Of a stretch of DNA of 64,000 bases, positions 36,340 to 45,568 are shown piece by piece (the stretch's first letter is position 1; each line of letters begins with the position of its first letter). Location: the NCBI GenBank assembly GCA_963777625.1, contig CAVZRO010000001.1:124001-188000 (forward strand). Reading direction: 5' to 3'. A program made the translations under genes and the position numbers. Below the pieces are notes generated by a model. That model searched no databases. It saw only the letters and a list, made by a program, of their open reading frames with translations, and was not told the DNA's origin. This DNA is from DATDIC01 sp963777625 (GTDB taxonomy: Bacteria > Pseudomonadota > Alphaproteobacteria > Acetobacterales > Acetobacteraceae).

Positions 36340-37427
36340 TGCTGTACGACCTGCTGCAGCCGGCGGCGCACCACTTCATCCTGTTCAACCTCGTCCGCTA
36401 CATCTCGTTCCGCTCCGGCGCGGCGTGCATGACCGCGCTGGTGGTCAGCTTTCTCGTCGGCCCGGGACTGATCCGCTGGCTGCGGGTCAAGCAGGGCCAG
36501 GGACAGCCGATCCGTGCGGACGGCCCGGAGCGTCACCTGGTCGAAAAGGCCGGCACCCCCACCATGGGCGGCGTGCTGATCCTGTTCGCGTCGCTGTCCG
36601 CCACCCTGCTCTGGGTGGACCTGCGCAACCGCTACATCTGGGCGGTGCTGGGGGTCACGCTCGGCTATGGCCTGCTTGGTTTCGCGGATGACTATCTCAA
36701 GCTGGCGCGGCGCAATCACAGGGGCCTGTCCGGCAAGGGCAAGCTGATCGGCCAGGCGATGATCGGCCTGGCCGCGGCGATCTGGCTGATGCACACCACC
36801 GACGGCACCCTGGGTGACGCGCTCGCCATCCCGCTGCTCAAGGACGTGCTGATCCCGCTCGGCTGGTTCTTTCCGTTGTTCGGGATGCTGGTGATGCTCG
36901 GCAGCTCCAACGCCGTGAACCTCACCGACGGGCTGGACGGCCTGGCCATCGTGCCGACCATCATCGTGGCCGGCGTGTTCGCGCTGATCTCCTACCTGGT
37001 CGGCAACCACATCTTCGCCGACTACCTGCAGCTCCATCCGGTGCCCGGCGCCGGCGAGTTGGCGGTGTTTTGCTCCGCGCTGATCGGCGCCGGCCTCGGG
37101 TTTCTCTGGTTCAATGCGCCGCCCGCGGCCGTGTTCATGGGCGACACCGGCAGCCTCGCGTTGGGCGGCGCGCTGGGCGCCGTCGCCGTCGCCACCAAGC
37201 ACGAGATCGTGCTGCTGATCGTCGGCGGCCTGTTCGTGGTCGAAACCGTCTCCGTCATCATCCAGGTGCTGTGGTTCAAGCGCACCGGCAACCGCGTGTT
37301 CCTGATGGCGCCGCTGCACCATCACTTCGAGAAAAAGGGCTGGGCCGAGTCGACGATCGTCATTCGGTTCTGGATCATATCGATGATCCTGGCGCTGGTC
37401 GGCCTGGCGACGCTAAAGATCCGATGA
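36339..37427 (+). CDS. mraY: Phospho-N-acetylmuramoyl-pentapeptide transferase
   Basis: Makes lipid I by moving phospho-MurNAc-pentapeptide to undecaprenyl phosphate. 362 residues, about ten membrane helices. 'EKAGTPTMGGVLIL', 'FADDYLKL' (paired Asp), 'LGSSNAVNLTDGLDGLAI' (the NxxNxxDGxDGL catalytic loop), 'FMGDTGSLALGG' and the HHH-type 'PLHHHFEKKGWAE' are all present. ATG at 36339 uses the murF stop region; the stop overlaps murD as ATGA. Confidence 0.97.
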   Translation: MLYDLLQPAAHHFILFNLVRYISFRSGAACMTALVVSFLVGPGLIRWLRVKQGQGQPIRADGPERHLVEKAGTPTMGGVLILFASLSATLLWVDLRNRYIWAVLGVTLGYGLLGFADDYLKLARRNHRGLSGKGKLIGQAMIGLAAAIWLMHTTDGTLGDALAIPLLKDVLIPLGWFFPLFGMLVMLGSSNAVNLTDGLDGLAIVPTIIVAGVFALISYLVGNHIFADYLQLHPVPGAGELAVFCSALIGAGLGFLWFNAPPAAVFMGDTGSLALGGALGAVAVATKHEIVLLIVGGLFVVETVSVIIQVLWFKRTGNRVFLMAPLHHHFEKKGWAESTIVIRFWIISMILALVGLATLKIR

Positions 37428-39111
37428 CCGGTTTCCCCACGAACCTGTTTGCCGGTTCCCGCTTCGCCGTTCTCGGCCTCGGCCGCAACGGGCTTCCCGC
37501 CGCGCATGCGCTCGCCGCGATGGGCGCCGAGGTGGTGGCATGGGACGACAACATCCCCAACCCCACCTCTCCCGCAACGCGGGAGAGGTCGTCGTGCGTG
37601 AGCACGGCGGGTGAGGGCCTGCTCACCTTCCGCAACCTCGCGCACGGCTCGTTCGACTTCGACGCACTGATCCTGTCCCCCGGCATCCCGCACCACCTGC
37701 CCGCCCCGCACCCCGTCGCCGCTTCGAGCCCGCGCCGGCAACATCCCCATCCTCTCCGACGCCGAACTGCTGTTCCACGCGGTTCGCCGCGCCGGTTCGC
37801 GCGCCCGCTTCATCGGCATCACCGGCACCAACGGCAAATCCACCACCACCGCGCTACTGGCGCACATTCTGCGTGCCGCCGACGGCTCTCGTTGCGGCGA
37901 AAGCCTCCCCCGTCATTCCGGGGAAAGCCTCCCCCGTCATTCCCGCGAAAGCGGGAATCCAGCCGCGGCGGCGGATCCTCACCTTCGCACGGATGCAGCG
38001 ACCGGCGCCGGCACAACTCGGTCTTCGCGTGATGGCGGGAGCGCGATCGCGGCAATGGATTCCCGCTTTCGCGGGGATGACGAGGTGGGGCGGGATGACG
38101 GGGTCGGGCGGGAATGACGGGGAGACCCGTGCCGGCGGCGGCGAGCGCGTCGCCGCGGGCGGCAATCTCGGTCCTGCCGCTCTCGCGCTGCCGCTGCTGC
38201 CGGATAGCGGCGTCTACGTGCTGGAAATGTCGTCCTACATGTTGGAGCGACTCGCCAGCCTCCGCTTCGATGCCGCGGCGATGCTCAACATCAGCGCCGA
38301 TCATCTCGATCGCCACGGCGACATGGCCGGCTACATCGCCGCCAAGCGCGCGATCTTCGATCGGCAGTTCACCGACGATCTCGCGGTGGTCGGTGTGGAC
38401 GATCCGCTGTCCACGGCGCTCGCGGCCGAGCTTGGCCGCTGCATCCATGTGTCCGGCCACCAGCGGCTCGCCGCCCTGGACGATGTCGGCATTGTCGATG
38501 GACGCTTCCAGCACGATCAGGTCGGGTTCGACTTCGACCTGCGCCGCGCCCCGGCGCTGCCCGGAACGCACAATGCGCAGAATGCTGCCGCCGCCGTCGC
38601 CATCGCGATGCGCTTCATTCCGGCCAGGCAACGCGCCCACGCCATCCCGCCAGCACTCGAATCGTTCCCCGGCCTGCCGCACCGCCAGCAGCGCATCGCG
38701 AGTATCGGCGGCGTAACATTCATCAACGACAGCAAGGCCACCAACGCCGATGCCGCCGCCCGCGCGCTGAGTTGCTACGACCGCCTGGTCTGGATTGCCG
38801 GTGGCCAGGCGAAACAGGGCGGCATCGACGCGCTGGCGCCATTCTTCCCGCGCATCGCCCGCGCATTGCTGATCGGTCGCGACGCCCCGCAACTTGCCGC
38901 CACGCTCGCCACCGCCGGCGTGCCGCACGACATCGCCGGTACGCTGGAAGCCGCCATGCCCGCCGCCTTCGACGCCGCACGTCGCACCGGCGCGCCGATT
39001 GTCCTGCTGTCTCCGGCCTGCGCCAGCTTCGACCAGTTCACCGGCTTCGACGCCCGTGGCGACCGGTTCGCCGCCCTGACCCACGCCCTCGCTGCCGCGG
39101 CAGCCGCCTGA
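37424..39111 (+). CDS. murD: UDP-MurNAc-L-Ala:D-Glu ligase, carrying two palindromic inserts and broken frames
   Basis: Adds D-Glu to UDP-MurNAc-L-Ala. Three frames are needed: 37424 to ~37723 ('FAVLGLGRNGLPAAHALAAMG', 'ILSPGIPHHLPAPHP'), ~37725 to ~37880 ('NIPILSDAELLF', P-loop 'GITGTNGKSTTTALLAHIL'), and ~38140 to 39111 ('GGNLGPAAL', 'VLEMSSYMLE', 'NISADHLDRHGD', 'FINDSKATNADAA', 'LLSPACASFDQF'). One extra T at 37723-37724 explains the first break, and one extra base between 37873 and 38117 explains the second. Corrected, the product is ~561 residues against ~450 for the family. The excess is a ~20-residue repeat at 37564-37618 and a ~87-residue repeat composite after the P-loop helix. All catalytic motifs remain, and the gene should be essential. 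Confidence 0.85.
37564..37618. repeat. Palindromic repeat family B inside murD
   Basis: ACCTCTCCCGC-aac-GCGGGAGAGGT followed by a second small stem (gtgcgtgagcac) and GGGTGAGGG. Read in frame as 'TSPATRERSSCVSTAGEG'. The same element occurs at 42821-42874 (murB) and 45569-45634 (ftsQ-ftsA gap). Confidence 0.88.
37900..38142. repeat. Composite family-A palindromic repeat inside murD
   Basis: Two oppositely oriented cores, 37936-37960 (TTCCCGCGAAAGCGGGAA) and 38057-38081 (TTCCCGCTTTCGCGGGGA), lie ~95 bp apart. Partial copies flank them (CCGTCATTCCGGGG at 37912, 'cgggatgacgggg' and 'cgggaatgacgggg' at ~38090-38123). The whole block sits between the sequences encoding 'HILRAA' and 'VAAGGNLG' and has no counterpart in normal MurD. 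Confidence 0.88.
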
Positions 39112-40226
39112 TGGAACTCTCGCGCGCCGATACGTCCATGCTGGGCCGCTGGTGGTGGACCGTGGACCGCTGGACGCTGGGTGCGCTCGGCGTGCTGATC
39201 GGCTTCGGCTACATCATGGTGCTGGCGTCCAGCCCGTCAGTCGCCGAACGCATCGGCGACGCACGCAATGCGCTGATCATCAAGCAGGTGCTGTTCCTCG
39301 CGCTTGCCGGCGGGCTGGTCACCGCCATCTCGCTGCTGTCGCCGCGCGACGTCCGCCGGCTGGCGATCGTCGGCTGCCTGATCGCGCTGCTGCTGACCTT
39401 CGCCACCATGTTCATTGGCGTTGAAATCAAGGGCGCGCGCCGTTGGATCGCGCTTCCCGGCATGTCCATCCAGCCCAGCGAGTTTCTCAAGCCTTGTTTC
39501 GCAGTGGTCGCCGCCTGGCTGATCGCCGAAGGCCGCCGCACCGGCTTTCCCGGCACGCTGATCGCAGGCGTCATCTTTGTAATGATCGCGCTGTTGCTGA
39601 AATCGCAACCCGACGTCGGCATGACTGCCGTCATCACCGCCGTGTTCTTCGCGCAGCTCTTTATCGACGGACTTAATCTCATCATGGTCGGCGTGGGGGT
39701 CGCGGCGATCTGCGGCGGCGGGTTCGGCGCATATGTCCTGTTCCCACACGTGCAGGCGCGCATGCACGAGTTCCTGCATCCAACCGGCGCCACTACCTAC
39801 CAGGTGACGACCGCTCTAGAGGCGTTCGGCAATGGCGGCCTGTTCGGCCGCGGGCCCGGCGAGGGCAGCGTGAAGGACATCTTGCCCGACGCGCACGCCG
39901 ACTTCGTCTTCGCGGTCGCCGGCGAGGAGTTCGGGATGATTCTGTGCCTGATCATCCTGTGCGTGTTCGGCTTCATCGTCGTACGTGGTTTGCTCCGCCT
40001 GCTGAAGGAACCCGACGCGTTTAGTGTGCTCGCCTGCACCGGGCTGCTGGTCGGCTTCGGCTTGCAAGCATTCATCAACATGGCCAGCTCGCTGGAGCTG
40101 ATCCCGACCAAGGGCATGACGCTGCCGTTCGTGTCGTACGGCGGATCGTCGGTGCTGGCGGTCGCGCTCGGCATGGGCATGCTGCTGGCGCTGACCCGCC
40201 GCCGGCATCACGGAGAGGTATCATGA
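39111..40226 (+). CDS. ftsW: Septal lipid II glycosyltransferase FtsW
   Basis: SEDS-family polymerase working with FtsI. 371 residues, about ten membrane helices. 'GARRWIALPGMSIQPSEFLKP', 'KSQPDVGMTAVI', 'GGLFGRGPGEGSVKDILPDAHADFVFAV' (with the conserved Asp and E), 'GEEFGMI' and 'PTKGMTLPFVSYGGSS' are the standard SEDS motifs. ATG at 39111 overlaps the murD stop by one base (TGATG); stop overlaps murG as ATGA. Confidence 0.97.
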   Translation: MELSRADTSMLGRWWWTVDRWTLGALGVLIGFGYIMVLASSPSVAERIGDARNALIIKQVLFLALAGGLVTAISLLSPRDVRRLAIVGCLIALLLTFATMFIGVEIKGARRWIALPGMSIQPSEFLKPCFAVVAAWLIAEGRRTGFPGTLIAGVIFVMIALLLKSQPDVGMTAVITAVFFAQLFIDGLNLIMVGVGVAAICGGGFGAYVLFPHVQARMHEFLHPTGATTYQVTTALEAFGNGGLFGRGPGEGSVKDILPDAHADFVFAVAGEEFGMILCLIILCVFGFIVVRGLLRLLKEPDAFSVLACTGLLVGFGLQAFINMASSLELIPTKGMTLPFVSYGGSSVLAVALGMGMLLALTRRRHHGEVS

Positions 40227-41350
40227 GGGGCCCCGCGGTCAGCCCGGTGGTGATCGCCGCCGGCGGCACCGGCGGCCATTTCTTCCCGGCGGAAGCACTC
40301 GCCGCGGAGCTGATCCGCCGCGGCCGGCGCATCGCATTGATGACCGACGCCCGCTCCGGCGCGTCCACGAGCAAGACCTTCGCTGACCACGAGAATTTCG
40401 TGCTGCGCGGCGCGGGCATTGCCGGCCGGGGTGCCTGGAGCGCGGCGACCGCGGCAATCGCGTTGACGCGCGGCACTGCCCAGGCGCGCAGCATCCTCGG
40501 CCGCATCCGCCCCGCCGCGATGGTTGCGTTCGGCGGCTATCCCGCCGTCGCGCCGGTGCTGGGCGCCCGCCTGCTGCACCCGCGCCCGCCGGTCATCTTG
40601 CACGAACAGAACGCGGTGCTAGGCCGTGCCAACCGCTTCCTCGCGCGGCATGCCGACCTGCTGGCACTCAGCTTCGCAGCCACGGCCCGTGTCGCACCCA
40701 CGTGTCGCACGGCGATGACGGGCAATCCGGTTCGCCCGGCCATTCTTCGATTGGCCGACACGGCGTACACCGCGCCGACCGATCGCATCCGCCTGCTGGT
40801 GCTCGGCGGCTCGCTCGGCGCACGCGTGTTCAGCGAAGTGATCCCGCCGGCAATCGCGCTGCTGCCGCCGGCGCTGCTGGCCCGCCTCGACATCACCCAG
40901 CAGTGCCGGCCGGAGGATCTCGACCGCGTCCGCGCCACCTACGCGGCGCTCGGCTTGCAGGCCGAGCTGTCGAGCTTCTTCGCCGATATCGCCGATCGCC
41001 TGCTGGCCGCGCATCTGGTGATCGCCCGCGCCGGCGCTTCCACCATCGCGGAACTGGCGGTGGCCGGGCGTCCGGCGCTGCTGGTTCCGCTGCCCGGCGC
41101 GATCGACGACCATCAATCCGCCAACGCCCGTTCGTTCGCCGCGACGGGTGCCGCGGTGCTGATCCCGCAGGGCGATCTCACGGCTGCCACCCTGAGCCAG
41201 CATCTGGCGGCGTGGCTGGGTGACCCGGACGGCCTGACGCGCGCCGCCGGCGCCGGCCGCAGCCTCGCGTGTCCCGACGCCGCCGCCCGTCTCGCCGATG
41301 CCATCGAGGCCCTGATCCCCTCTGAAACACGCCCGGGAGAGCACCTATGA
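40223..41350 (+). CDS. murG: Lipid II synthase (UDP-GlcNAc transferase) MurG
   Basis: Peripheral membrane GT28 glycosyltransferase that adds GlcNAc to lipid I. 375 residues. N-terminal 'IAAGGTGGHFFPAEALAAEL' (lipid I loop), 'VAFGGYPAVAPVLGA', 'LHEQNAVLGRANRFL', and in the C-domain 'LVLGGSLGARVFSEVI' and 'ARAGASTIAELAVAGRPALLVPLP' for UDP-GlcNAc binding. ATGA junctions on both sides. Confidence 0.97.
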   Translation: MRGPAVSPVVIAAGGTGGHFFPAEALAAELIRRGRRIALMTDARSGASTSKTFADHENFVLRGAGIAGRGAWSAATAAIALTRGTAQARSILGRIRPAAMVAFGGYPAVAPVLGARLLHPRPPVILHEQNAVLGRANRFLARHADLLALSFAATARVAPTCRTAMTGNPVRPAILRLADTAYTAPTDRIRLLVLGGSLGARVFSEVIPPAIALLPPALLARLDITQQCRPEDLDRVRATYAALGLQAELSSFFADIADRLLAAHLVIARAGASTIAELAVAGRPALLVPLPGAIDDHQSANARSFAATGAAVLIPQGDLTAATLSQHLAAWLGDPDGLTRAAGAGRSLACPDAAARLADAIEALIPSETRPGEHL

Positions 41351-42780
41351 GGGCCTTGCCGCTGTCCATCGGCACCGTCCATTTCGTTGGCATCGGCGGC
41401 ATCGGCATGTCCGGCATCGCCGAGATTCTGCACAATCTCGGCTACTCCGTGCAGGGCAGCGACATCAGCGAATCCGGCAATGTCCGCCGCCTGCGCGAGG
41501 CCGGCATCCCGGTTGCGATCGGCCACGACGCCGCCCATCTCGGCCGCGCCCAGGTGGTCGTCGTGTCCTCCGCCGTGCAGCGCGACAATCCGGAGATCAC
41601 GGCCGCCCGCGAGCGCTTCATTCCCATCGTCCGCCGCGCGGAAATGCTGGCTGAGCTGATGCGCCTGAAATGGTCGATCGCGGTGGGCGGCACGCATGGC
41701 AAGACCACCACCACCAGCCTGATCGCCGCGGTGCTGGAGGCTGCCCGGCTCGACCCGACCGTCATCAACGGCGGCATCATCAACGCCTACGGCAGCAACA
41801 CCCGCCTCGGAGCCGGCGACTGGATGGTGGCGGAGGCCGACGAAAGCGACGGCAGTTTCCTGCGGCTGCCGGCGGTGATCGCGGTGGTCACCAACATGGA
41901 CGCCGAGCACCTGGACCACTGGGGCACGCCGGAGGCGATGATCGCCGGGTACGACCAGTTCGTTGCCAACATTCCGTTCTACGGCTTTGCCGTGCTCTGC
42001 ATCGACCATCCGGCGGTGCAGCAGATGATCCCGCGCCTGTCGGACCACCGCATCATCACCTACGGCTTCTCGCCCCAGGCCGATGTGCGCGCCGATCGCG
42101 TCGTTGCCGACCGTCTGGGTGCGACGTTCGAGGTCGTGGTCACCAACCGCAACCGCAATCGCACGCGCCGCACGGGCCCGTTCCGCATCCCCATGCTCGG
42201 CCATCACAATGTGCAGAACGCGCTCGCGGCGGTCGCGGTCGGCGTGGAGATGTCGATCGACGACGACACGCTGCGCAGTGCGTTCGCCGCCTTCCGCGGC
42301 GTCAAGCGCCGCTTCACCAAGGCCGGGGAGGCTGGCGGCATCACCGTCATCGACGATTACGGCCATCATCCGGTGGAGATCGCCGCGGTGCTGAAAGCCG
42401 CCCGCCAGGCCGGTGCGCGCGACGTGGTCGCGGTGGTGCAGCCGCACCGCTACACGCGGCTTCATTCGCTGTTCAGCGAGTTCTGCGCCTGCATGAACGA
42501 TGCCGGCACGGTCATCGTCGCTGACGTCTACCCGGCTGGCGAAAAGCCTATCCCGGGGGTCACCCGCGACGCACTGGTCGATGGGCTGCGCGCGCGCGGC
42601 CATCGCAGCGTGGTGCCGCTGCCCAGTCCCGAACGCCTGCCCGAAATGATCTACGCCATCGCCAAACCCGGCGATTTCGTCGTGTGTCTCGGCGCCGGCA
42701 ACATCACGCAATGGGCCACCGATCTGCCGGCTGAGCTCGCCGCGCTACAGGCCGCCCGCCGCGGCGGCAACGCCGCATGA
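41347..42780 (+). CDS. murC: UDP-MurNAc:L-alanine ligase
   Basis: First amino-acid ligase of the pentapeptide pathway. 477 residues. 'VHFVGIGGIGMSGIAEIL' (UDP-binding Rossmann), ATP loop at residues 113-120 ('VGGTHGKT'), 'EADESDGSFLRLPAVIAVVTN' with the metal-binding residues, 'GHHNVQNALAAVAV' and 'IDDYGHHPVEIAAVLKAAR'. Starts inside the murG stop (ATGA) and ends ATGATGA with murB. Confidence 0.97.
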   Translation: MRALPLSIGTVHFVGIGGIGMSGIAEILHNLGYSVQGSDISESGNVRRLREAGIPVAIGHDAAHLGRAQVVVVSSAVQRDNPEITAARERFIPIVRRAEMLAELMRLKWSIAVGGTHGKTTTTSLIAAVLEAARLDPTVINGGIINAYGSNTRLGAGDWMVAEADESDGSFLRLPAVIAVVTNMDAEHLDHWGTPEAMIAGYDQFVANIPFYGFAVLCIDHPAVQQMIPRLSDHRIITYGFSPQADVRADRVVADRLGATFEVVVTNRNRNRTRRTGPFRIPMLGHHNVQNALAAVAVGVEMSIDDDTLRSAFAAFRGVKRRFTKAGEAGGITVIDDYGHHPVEIAAVLKAARQAGARDVVAVVQPHRYTRLHSLFSEFCACMNDAGTVIVADVYPAGEKPIPGVTRDALVDGLRARGHRSVVPLPSPERLPEMIYAIAKPGDFVVCLGAGNITQWATDLPAELAALQAARRGGNAA

Positions 42781-43769
42781 TGACCTCTCCCGCCCTGCGA
42801 GAGCAACAACGCCGCATGACCACCTCTCCCGCCCTGCGGGAGAGGTCGGCGCGCGATAGCGCGCCGGGTGAGGGCGCGCCACCCCCCCGCGGCCGCCTGC
42901 AATCCGCCGCACCGCTCGCTCCGTTCACCTGGTTTCGCGTCGGCGGCCCGGCCGAAACGCTGTACCGTCCGGCCGACCCCAACGACCTCGCCGCCTTTCT
43001 CCGCGCCTTGCCGCACACGACGCCAGTGCACGTGATCGGCGCGTGCTCCAACCTGATCGTGCGTGACGGTGGCCTGCCCGGCGTCACCATCCGGCTGGCA
43101 CGCGGCTTCACGACCATTACACCGGAAACCAATGGGATTGTCGCCGGAGCCGCGGCGCTGGATGTGACGGTGGCGGAGCATGCCGCCGCCGCCGGCCTGG
43201 GCGGACTGGAGTTCCTGTCCGGCATCCCCGGCACGATCGGCGGCGCGGTGGTGATGAACGGGGGCGCCTATGGCGGCGAAATCGCTGCCTGCCTCGACTG
43301 GGCCGACATCGTCACGCGGTCCGGCGACAGCCGCCGCCTGTCGGCCGCCGACCTCGCTTTCGCTTACCGCCACGCGCGCCTGCCGCATGGCGCGGTGGTG
43401 GTGCGGGCCCGCCTGCGCGCCGACGCCGGCGCGCCGGCAACCATTGCGGCACGCATGGCCGAAATCCGCGCGGCCCGCGAATCATCACAACCAGTTCGCG
43501 CGCGCACCGGAGGTTCCACGTTCCGCAACCCGCCGAACATGAAGGCGTGGGAATTGATCGCGGCCAGCGGCTGCCGCGGTCTTATCCGCGGCGGCGCGAT
43601 GGTGTCCGAAAAACACTGCAACTTCCTGATCAACACCGGCACCGCGACCGCCGCCGATATCGAGGCTCTGGGCGAAGAGGTGCGGCACCGCGTGCAAGCC
43701 GCCACCGGCGTCAGGCTGGAATGGGAAATCCACCGCATCGGCGTACCGGCGGAAAGGCCAGCGGCATGA
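42777..43769 (+). CDS. murB: UDP-N-acetylenolpyruvoylglucosamine reductase, N-terminus encoded by palindromic repeat
   Basis: Reduces UDP-GlcNAc-enolpyruvate to UDP-MurNAc with NADPH/FAD. 330 residues. FAD/substrate motifs: 'TWFRVGGPAETLYRP', 'VIGACSNLIVRDGGLPGV', 'GLEFLSGIPGTIGGAVVMNGGAYGGEIA', 'GSTFRNPP' and 'LIRGGAMVSEKHCNFLINTG', with the catalytic Ser/Glu region as expected. The first ~37 residues ('MMTSPALREQQRRMTTSPAL...') come from a family-B repeat and a partial tandem copy. No other in-frame start exists before the conserved core, so the repeat supplies the start codon (42777, 42780 or 42816). Coupled to murC by ATGATGA. Confidence 0.95.
   Translation: MMTSPALREQQRRMTTSPALRERSARDSAPGEGAPPPRGRLQSAAPLAPFTWFRVGGPAETLYRPADPNDLAAFLRALPHTTPVHVIGACSNLIVRDGGLPGVTIRLARGFTTITPETNGIVAGAAALDVTVAEHAAAAGLGGLEFLSGIPGTIGGAVVMNGGAYGGEIAACLDWADIVTRSGDSRRLSAADLAFAYRHARLPHGAVVVRARLRADAGAPATIAARMAEIRAARESSQPVRARTGGSTFRNPPNMKAWELIAASGCRGLIRGGAMVSEKHCNFLINTGTATAADIEALGEEVRHRVQAATGVRLEWEIHRIGVPAERPAA
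42782..42874. repeat. Palindromic repeat family B at the 5' end of murB, with partial tandem copy
   Basis: Full element 42821-42874 (ACCTCTCCCGC...GCGGGAGAGGT, then a CGCGCGATAGCGCG stem and GGGTGAGGG). A truncated copy of the first arm lies at 42782-42803. Both are translated as the MurB N-terminus. Confidence 0.88.
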
Positions 43770-44686
43770 CCCGCGTCTCCGTGCTCTATGGCGGCATCTC
43801 CGCCGAACGCGAGGTCAGCCGCTCCTCCGGCCTGCAAGTCATCGCGGCATTGCGTGAAGCCGGCTTCGACGTGGACCCCGTCGAGGTCACCGAAAACCTC
43901 ACCGCCGTCATCGCCGCGCTCACCCCGAAGCCCGACGCCGTGTTCAACGCGCTGCACGGCCGCTATGGCGAGGATGGCGCCATCCAGGGCGTGCTCGACT
44001 GGCTCGGCATTCCCTACACCCATTCCGGCGTGCGCGCCTCCGCGCTGGCCATGGACAAGGTCGCGGCCAAGGCGGTGTTCGCCGCCGCCGGCCTGCCGGT
44101 CGCGCGTGGCCGCGTGATCTGCATGCAGGAACTCGAGGCCGACGACCCGTTCGCCCGGCCGTATGTGGTGAAACCAATCGGCGAAGGCTCCTCGGTCGGC
44201 GTCTCCATCATCCGCAACGGCGACAACCGCCGCACCGAGATCGCCCGCTCCTGGCAGTTCGGCACCCAGGCGCTGGCCGAGGAATACGTGCCCGGCCGCG
44301 AACTGACCGTCGCGGTGATGGGCGACCGCCCGCTCGCCGTCACCGAGATCATCGCCGAGGCCGGCACCTTCTACGACTACGATTCCAAATACGCCGACGG
44401 CGGCTCCCGCCACATCATCCCCGCCCGCGTGCATCCGGACACCTATAGCCGCGCGCTGGATGTGGCCCTCGCGGCGCATCGCGCGCTCGGCTGCCGCGGC
44501 GCCACCCGCGCCGACTTCCGCTACGACGACACCGCGGGCGAGCCGGGCCGCCTGGTGCTGCTGGAAGTCAATACCCAGCCCGGCCTGACGCCCACCTCGC
44601 TGCTGCCGGAACAGGCGGCGCATCATGGCATGAGCTTCCCCGAGCTTTGCGCCTGGATGATCGAGAACGCGACATGCCGCGCGTAG
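43766..44686 (+). CDS. ddl: D-alanine--D-alanine ligase
   Basis: ATP-grasp enzyme making the D-Ala-D-Ala dipeptide used by MurF. 306 residues. 'VLYGGISAEREVSRSSG' at the N-terminus, 'FNALHGRYGEDGAIQGVLDWLGIPYTHSG', 'ALAMDKVAAKAVF', 'YVVKPIGEGSSVGVSI', 'EEYVPGRELTVAVMG' and 'LLEVNTQPGLTPTSLLPEQA' are textbook Ddl. 'YDYDSKY' carries the usual Tyr. ATGA overlap with murB; the last 13 bases overlap ftsQ. Confidence 0.97.
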   Translation: MTRVSVLYGGISAEREVSRSSGLQVIAALREAGFDVDPVEVTENLTAVIAALTPKPDAVFNALHGRYGEDGAIQGVLDWLGIPYTHSGVRASALAMDKVAAKAVFAAAGLPVARGRVICMQELEADDPFARPYVVKPIGEGSSVGVSIIRNGDNRRTEIARSWQFGTQALAEEYVPGRELTVAVMGDRPLAVTEIIAEAGTFYDYDSKYADGGSRHIIPARVHPDTYSRALDVALAAHRALGCRGATRADFRYDDTAGEPGRLVLLEVNTQPGLTPTSLLPEQAAHHGMSFPELCAWMIENATCRA

Positions 44687-45528
44687 CCCGCACACCGCGC
44701 AACTCGGTCAATGACCGGCCGGCCCGGCTCAAGCTGCTGCTTCGCCGGCAGAAGCGCCTGCTGCGCCCGTCCGCCTGGGTCGTGGCCGCCGGCGTGGCCT
44801 TGCTGCTTGGCGTTGTCATCGTCCATTCCGCCGAACCGGGCGGGATGATGGCGCGCATGCAGGATCGACTGCTCGCCGCCACCGGCTTCACCGGCCTGCG
44901 CGTCACCGAGATCCGCATCGAGGGCCGCGCGAACACGCCGGAATCGCTGCTGCGGGCGACGCTCGGGGTGTCGTTGGGCGACCCGATTCTCGGCTTCTCG
45001 ATCGCCCAGGCGGAACGCCGCATCGAGACGCTGTCCTGGGTCGATCATGCCACCATCGAACGCCGCCTGCCCGGCACCATCGTGGTGCAGCTTCAGGAAC
45101 GCCGCCCGTTCGCCATCTGGCAGAACCAGGGCAAGTTCGTGCTGATCGACCGCGCCGGCCAGGTGGTTACCAACGAGAACGTTGCCGACTTCCGCCAGCT
45201 TCCGCTGCTGGTCGGCCCCGGCGCGCCGGATGGCGCCGCAACGCTGATCGACGCGCTGAACGACCATCCCGGTATTTCCAGCCGCGTGGTGGCGGCGGTG
45301 CGCATCGGCCAGCGCCGCTGGAACCTGCAGATGAAATCCGGAATGGACGTGTTGCTGCCCGAGGATCACGAGGCTGCCGCTCTGGACCGGCTGAGCACGC
45401 TGGAGCAGCAGCACCGCCTGCTCGATCGCCCGCTGCAACGCATCGACCTGCGCCTGCCGAACCAGTTGGTGCTGCATCCCGTACCCGGCTCGCTGCCCGC
45501 CGCAGCGCCAACCAGAAAACAGACCTAG
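44674..45528 (+). CDS. ftsQ: Cell division protein FtsQ
   Basis: Bitopic divisome scaffold. 284 residues: basic cytoplasmic N-terminus (~25-35 residues), one membrane helix ('AWVVAAGVALLLGVVIVHS', about 32-50), a POTRA domain starting 'LRVTEIRIEGRANTPESLL', then the beta domain ('RRPFAIWQNQGKFVLIDRAG', 'LPLLVGPGAPDGA', 'RRWNLQMKSG'). ATG at 44674 overlaps the ddl end by 13 bases; an upstream in-frame start at 44647 would lengthen the N-terminus by nine residues and is less likely. Confidence 0.95.
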   Translation: MPRVARTPRNSVNDRPARLKLLLRRQKRLLRPSAWVVAAGVALLLGVVIVHSAEPGGMMARMQDRLLAATGFTGLRVTEIRIEGRANTPESLLRATLGVSLGDPILGFSIAQAERRIETLSWVDHATIERRLPGTIVVQLQERRPFAIWQNQGKFVLIDRAGQVVTNENVADFRQLPLLVGPGAPDGAATLIDALNDHPGISSRVVAAVRIGQRRWNLQMKSGMDVLLPEDHEAAALDRLSTLEQQHRLLDRPLQRIDLRLPNQLVLHPVPGSLPAAAPTRKQT

Positions 45529-45568
45529 GGGCGGTGTGATGACATTCCGAAAACCGATGCCCCCTCTT

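Noticed and set aside
37424..39111. murD as a dead pseudogene
   Set aside because: All MurD motifs are present, no second murD is seen in this window, the flanking junctions keep tight overlaps, and two extra bases restore a full frame, matching the error pattern elsewhere.
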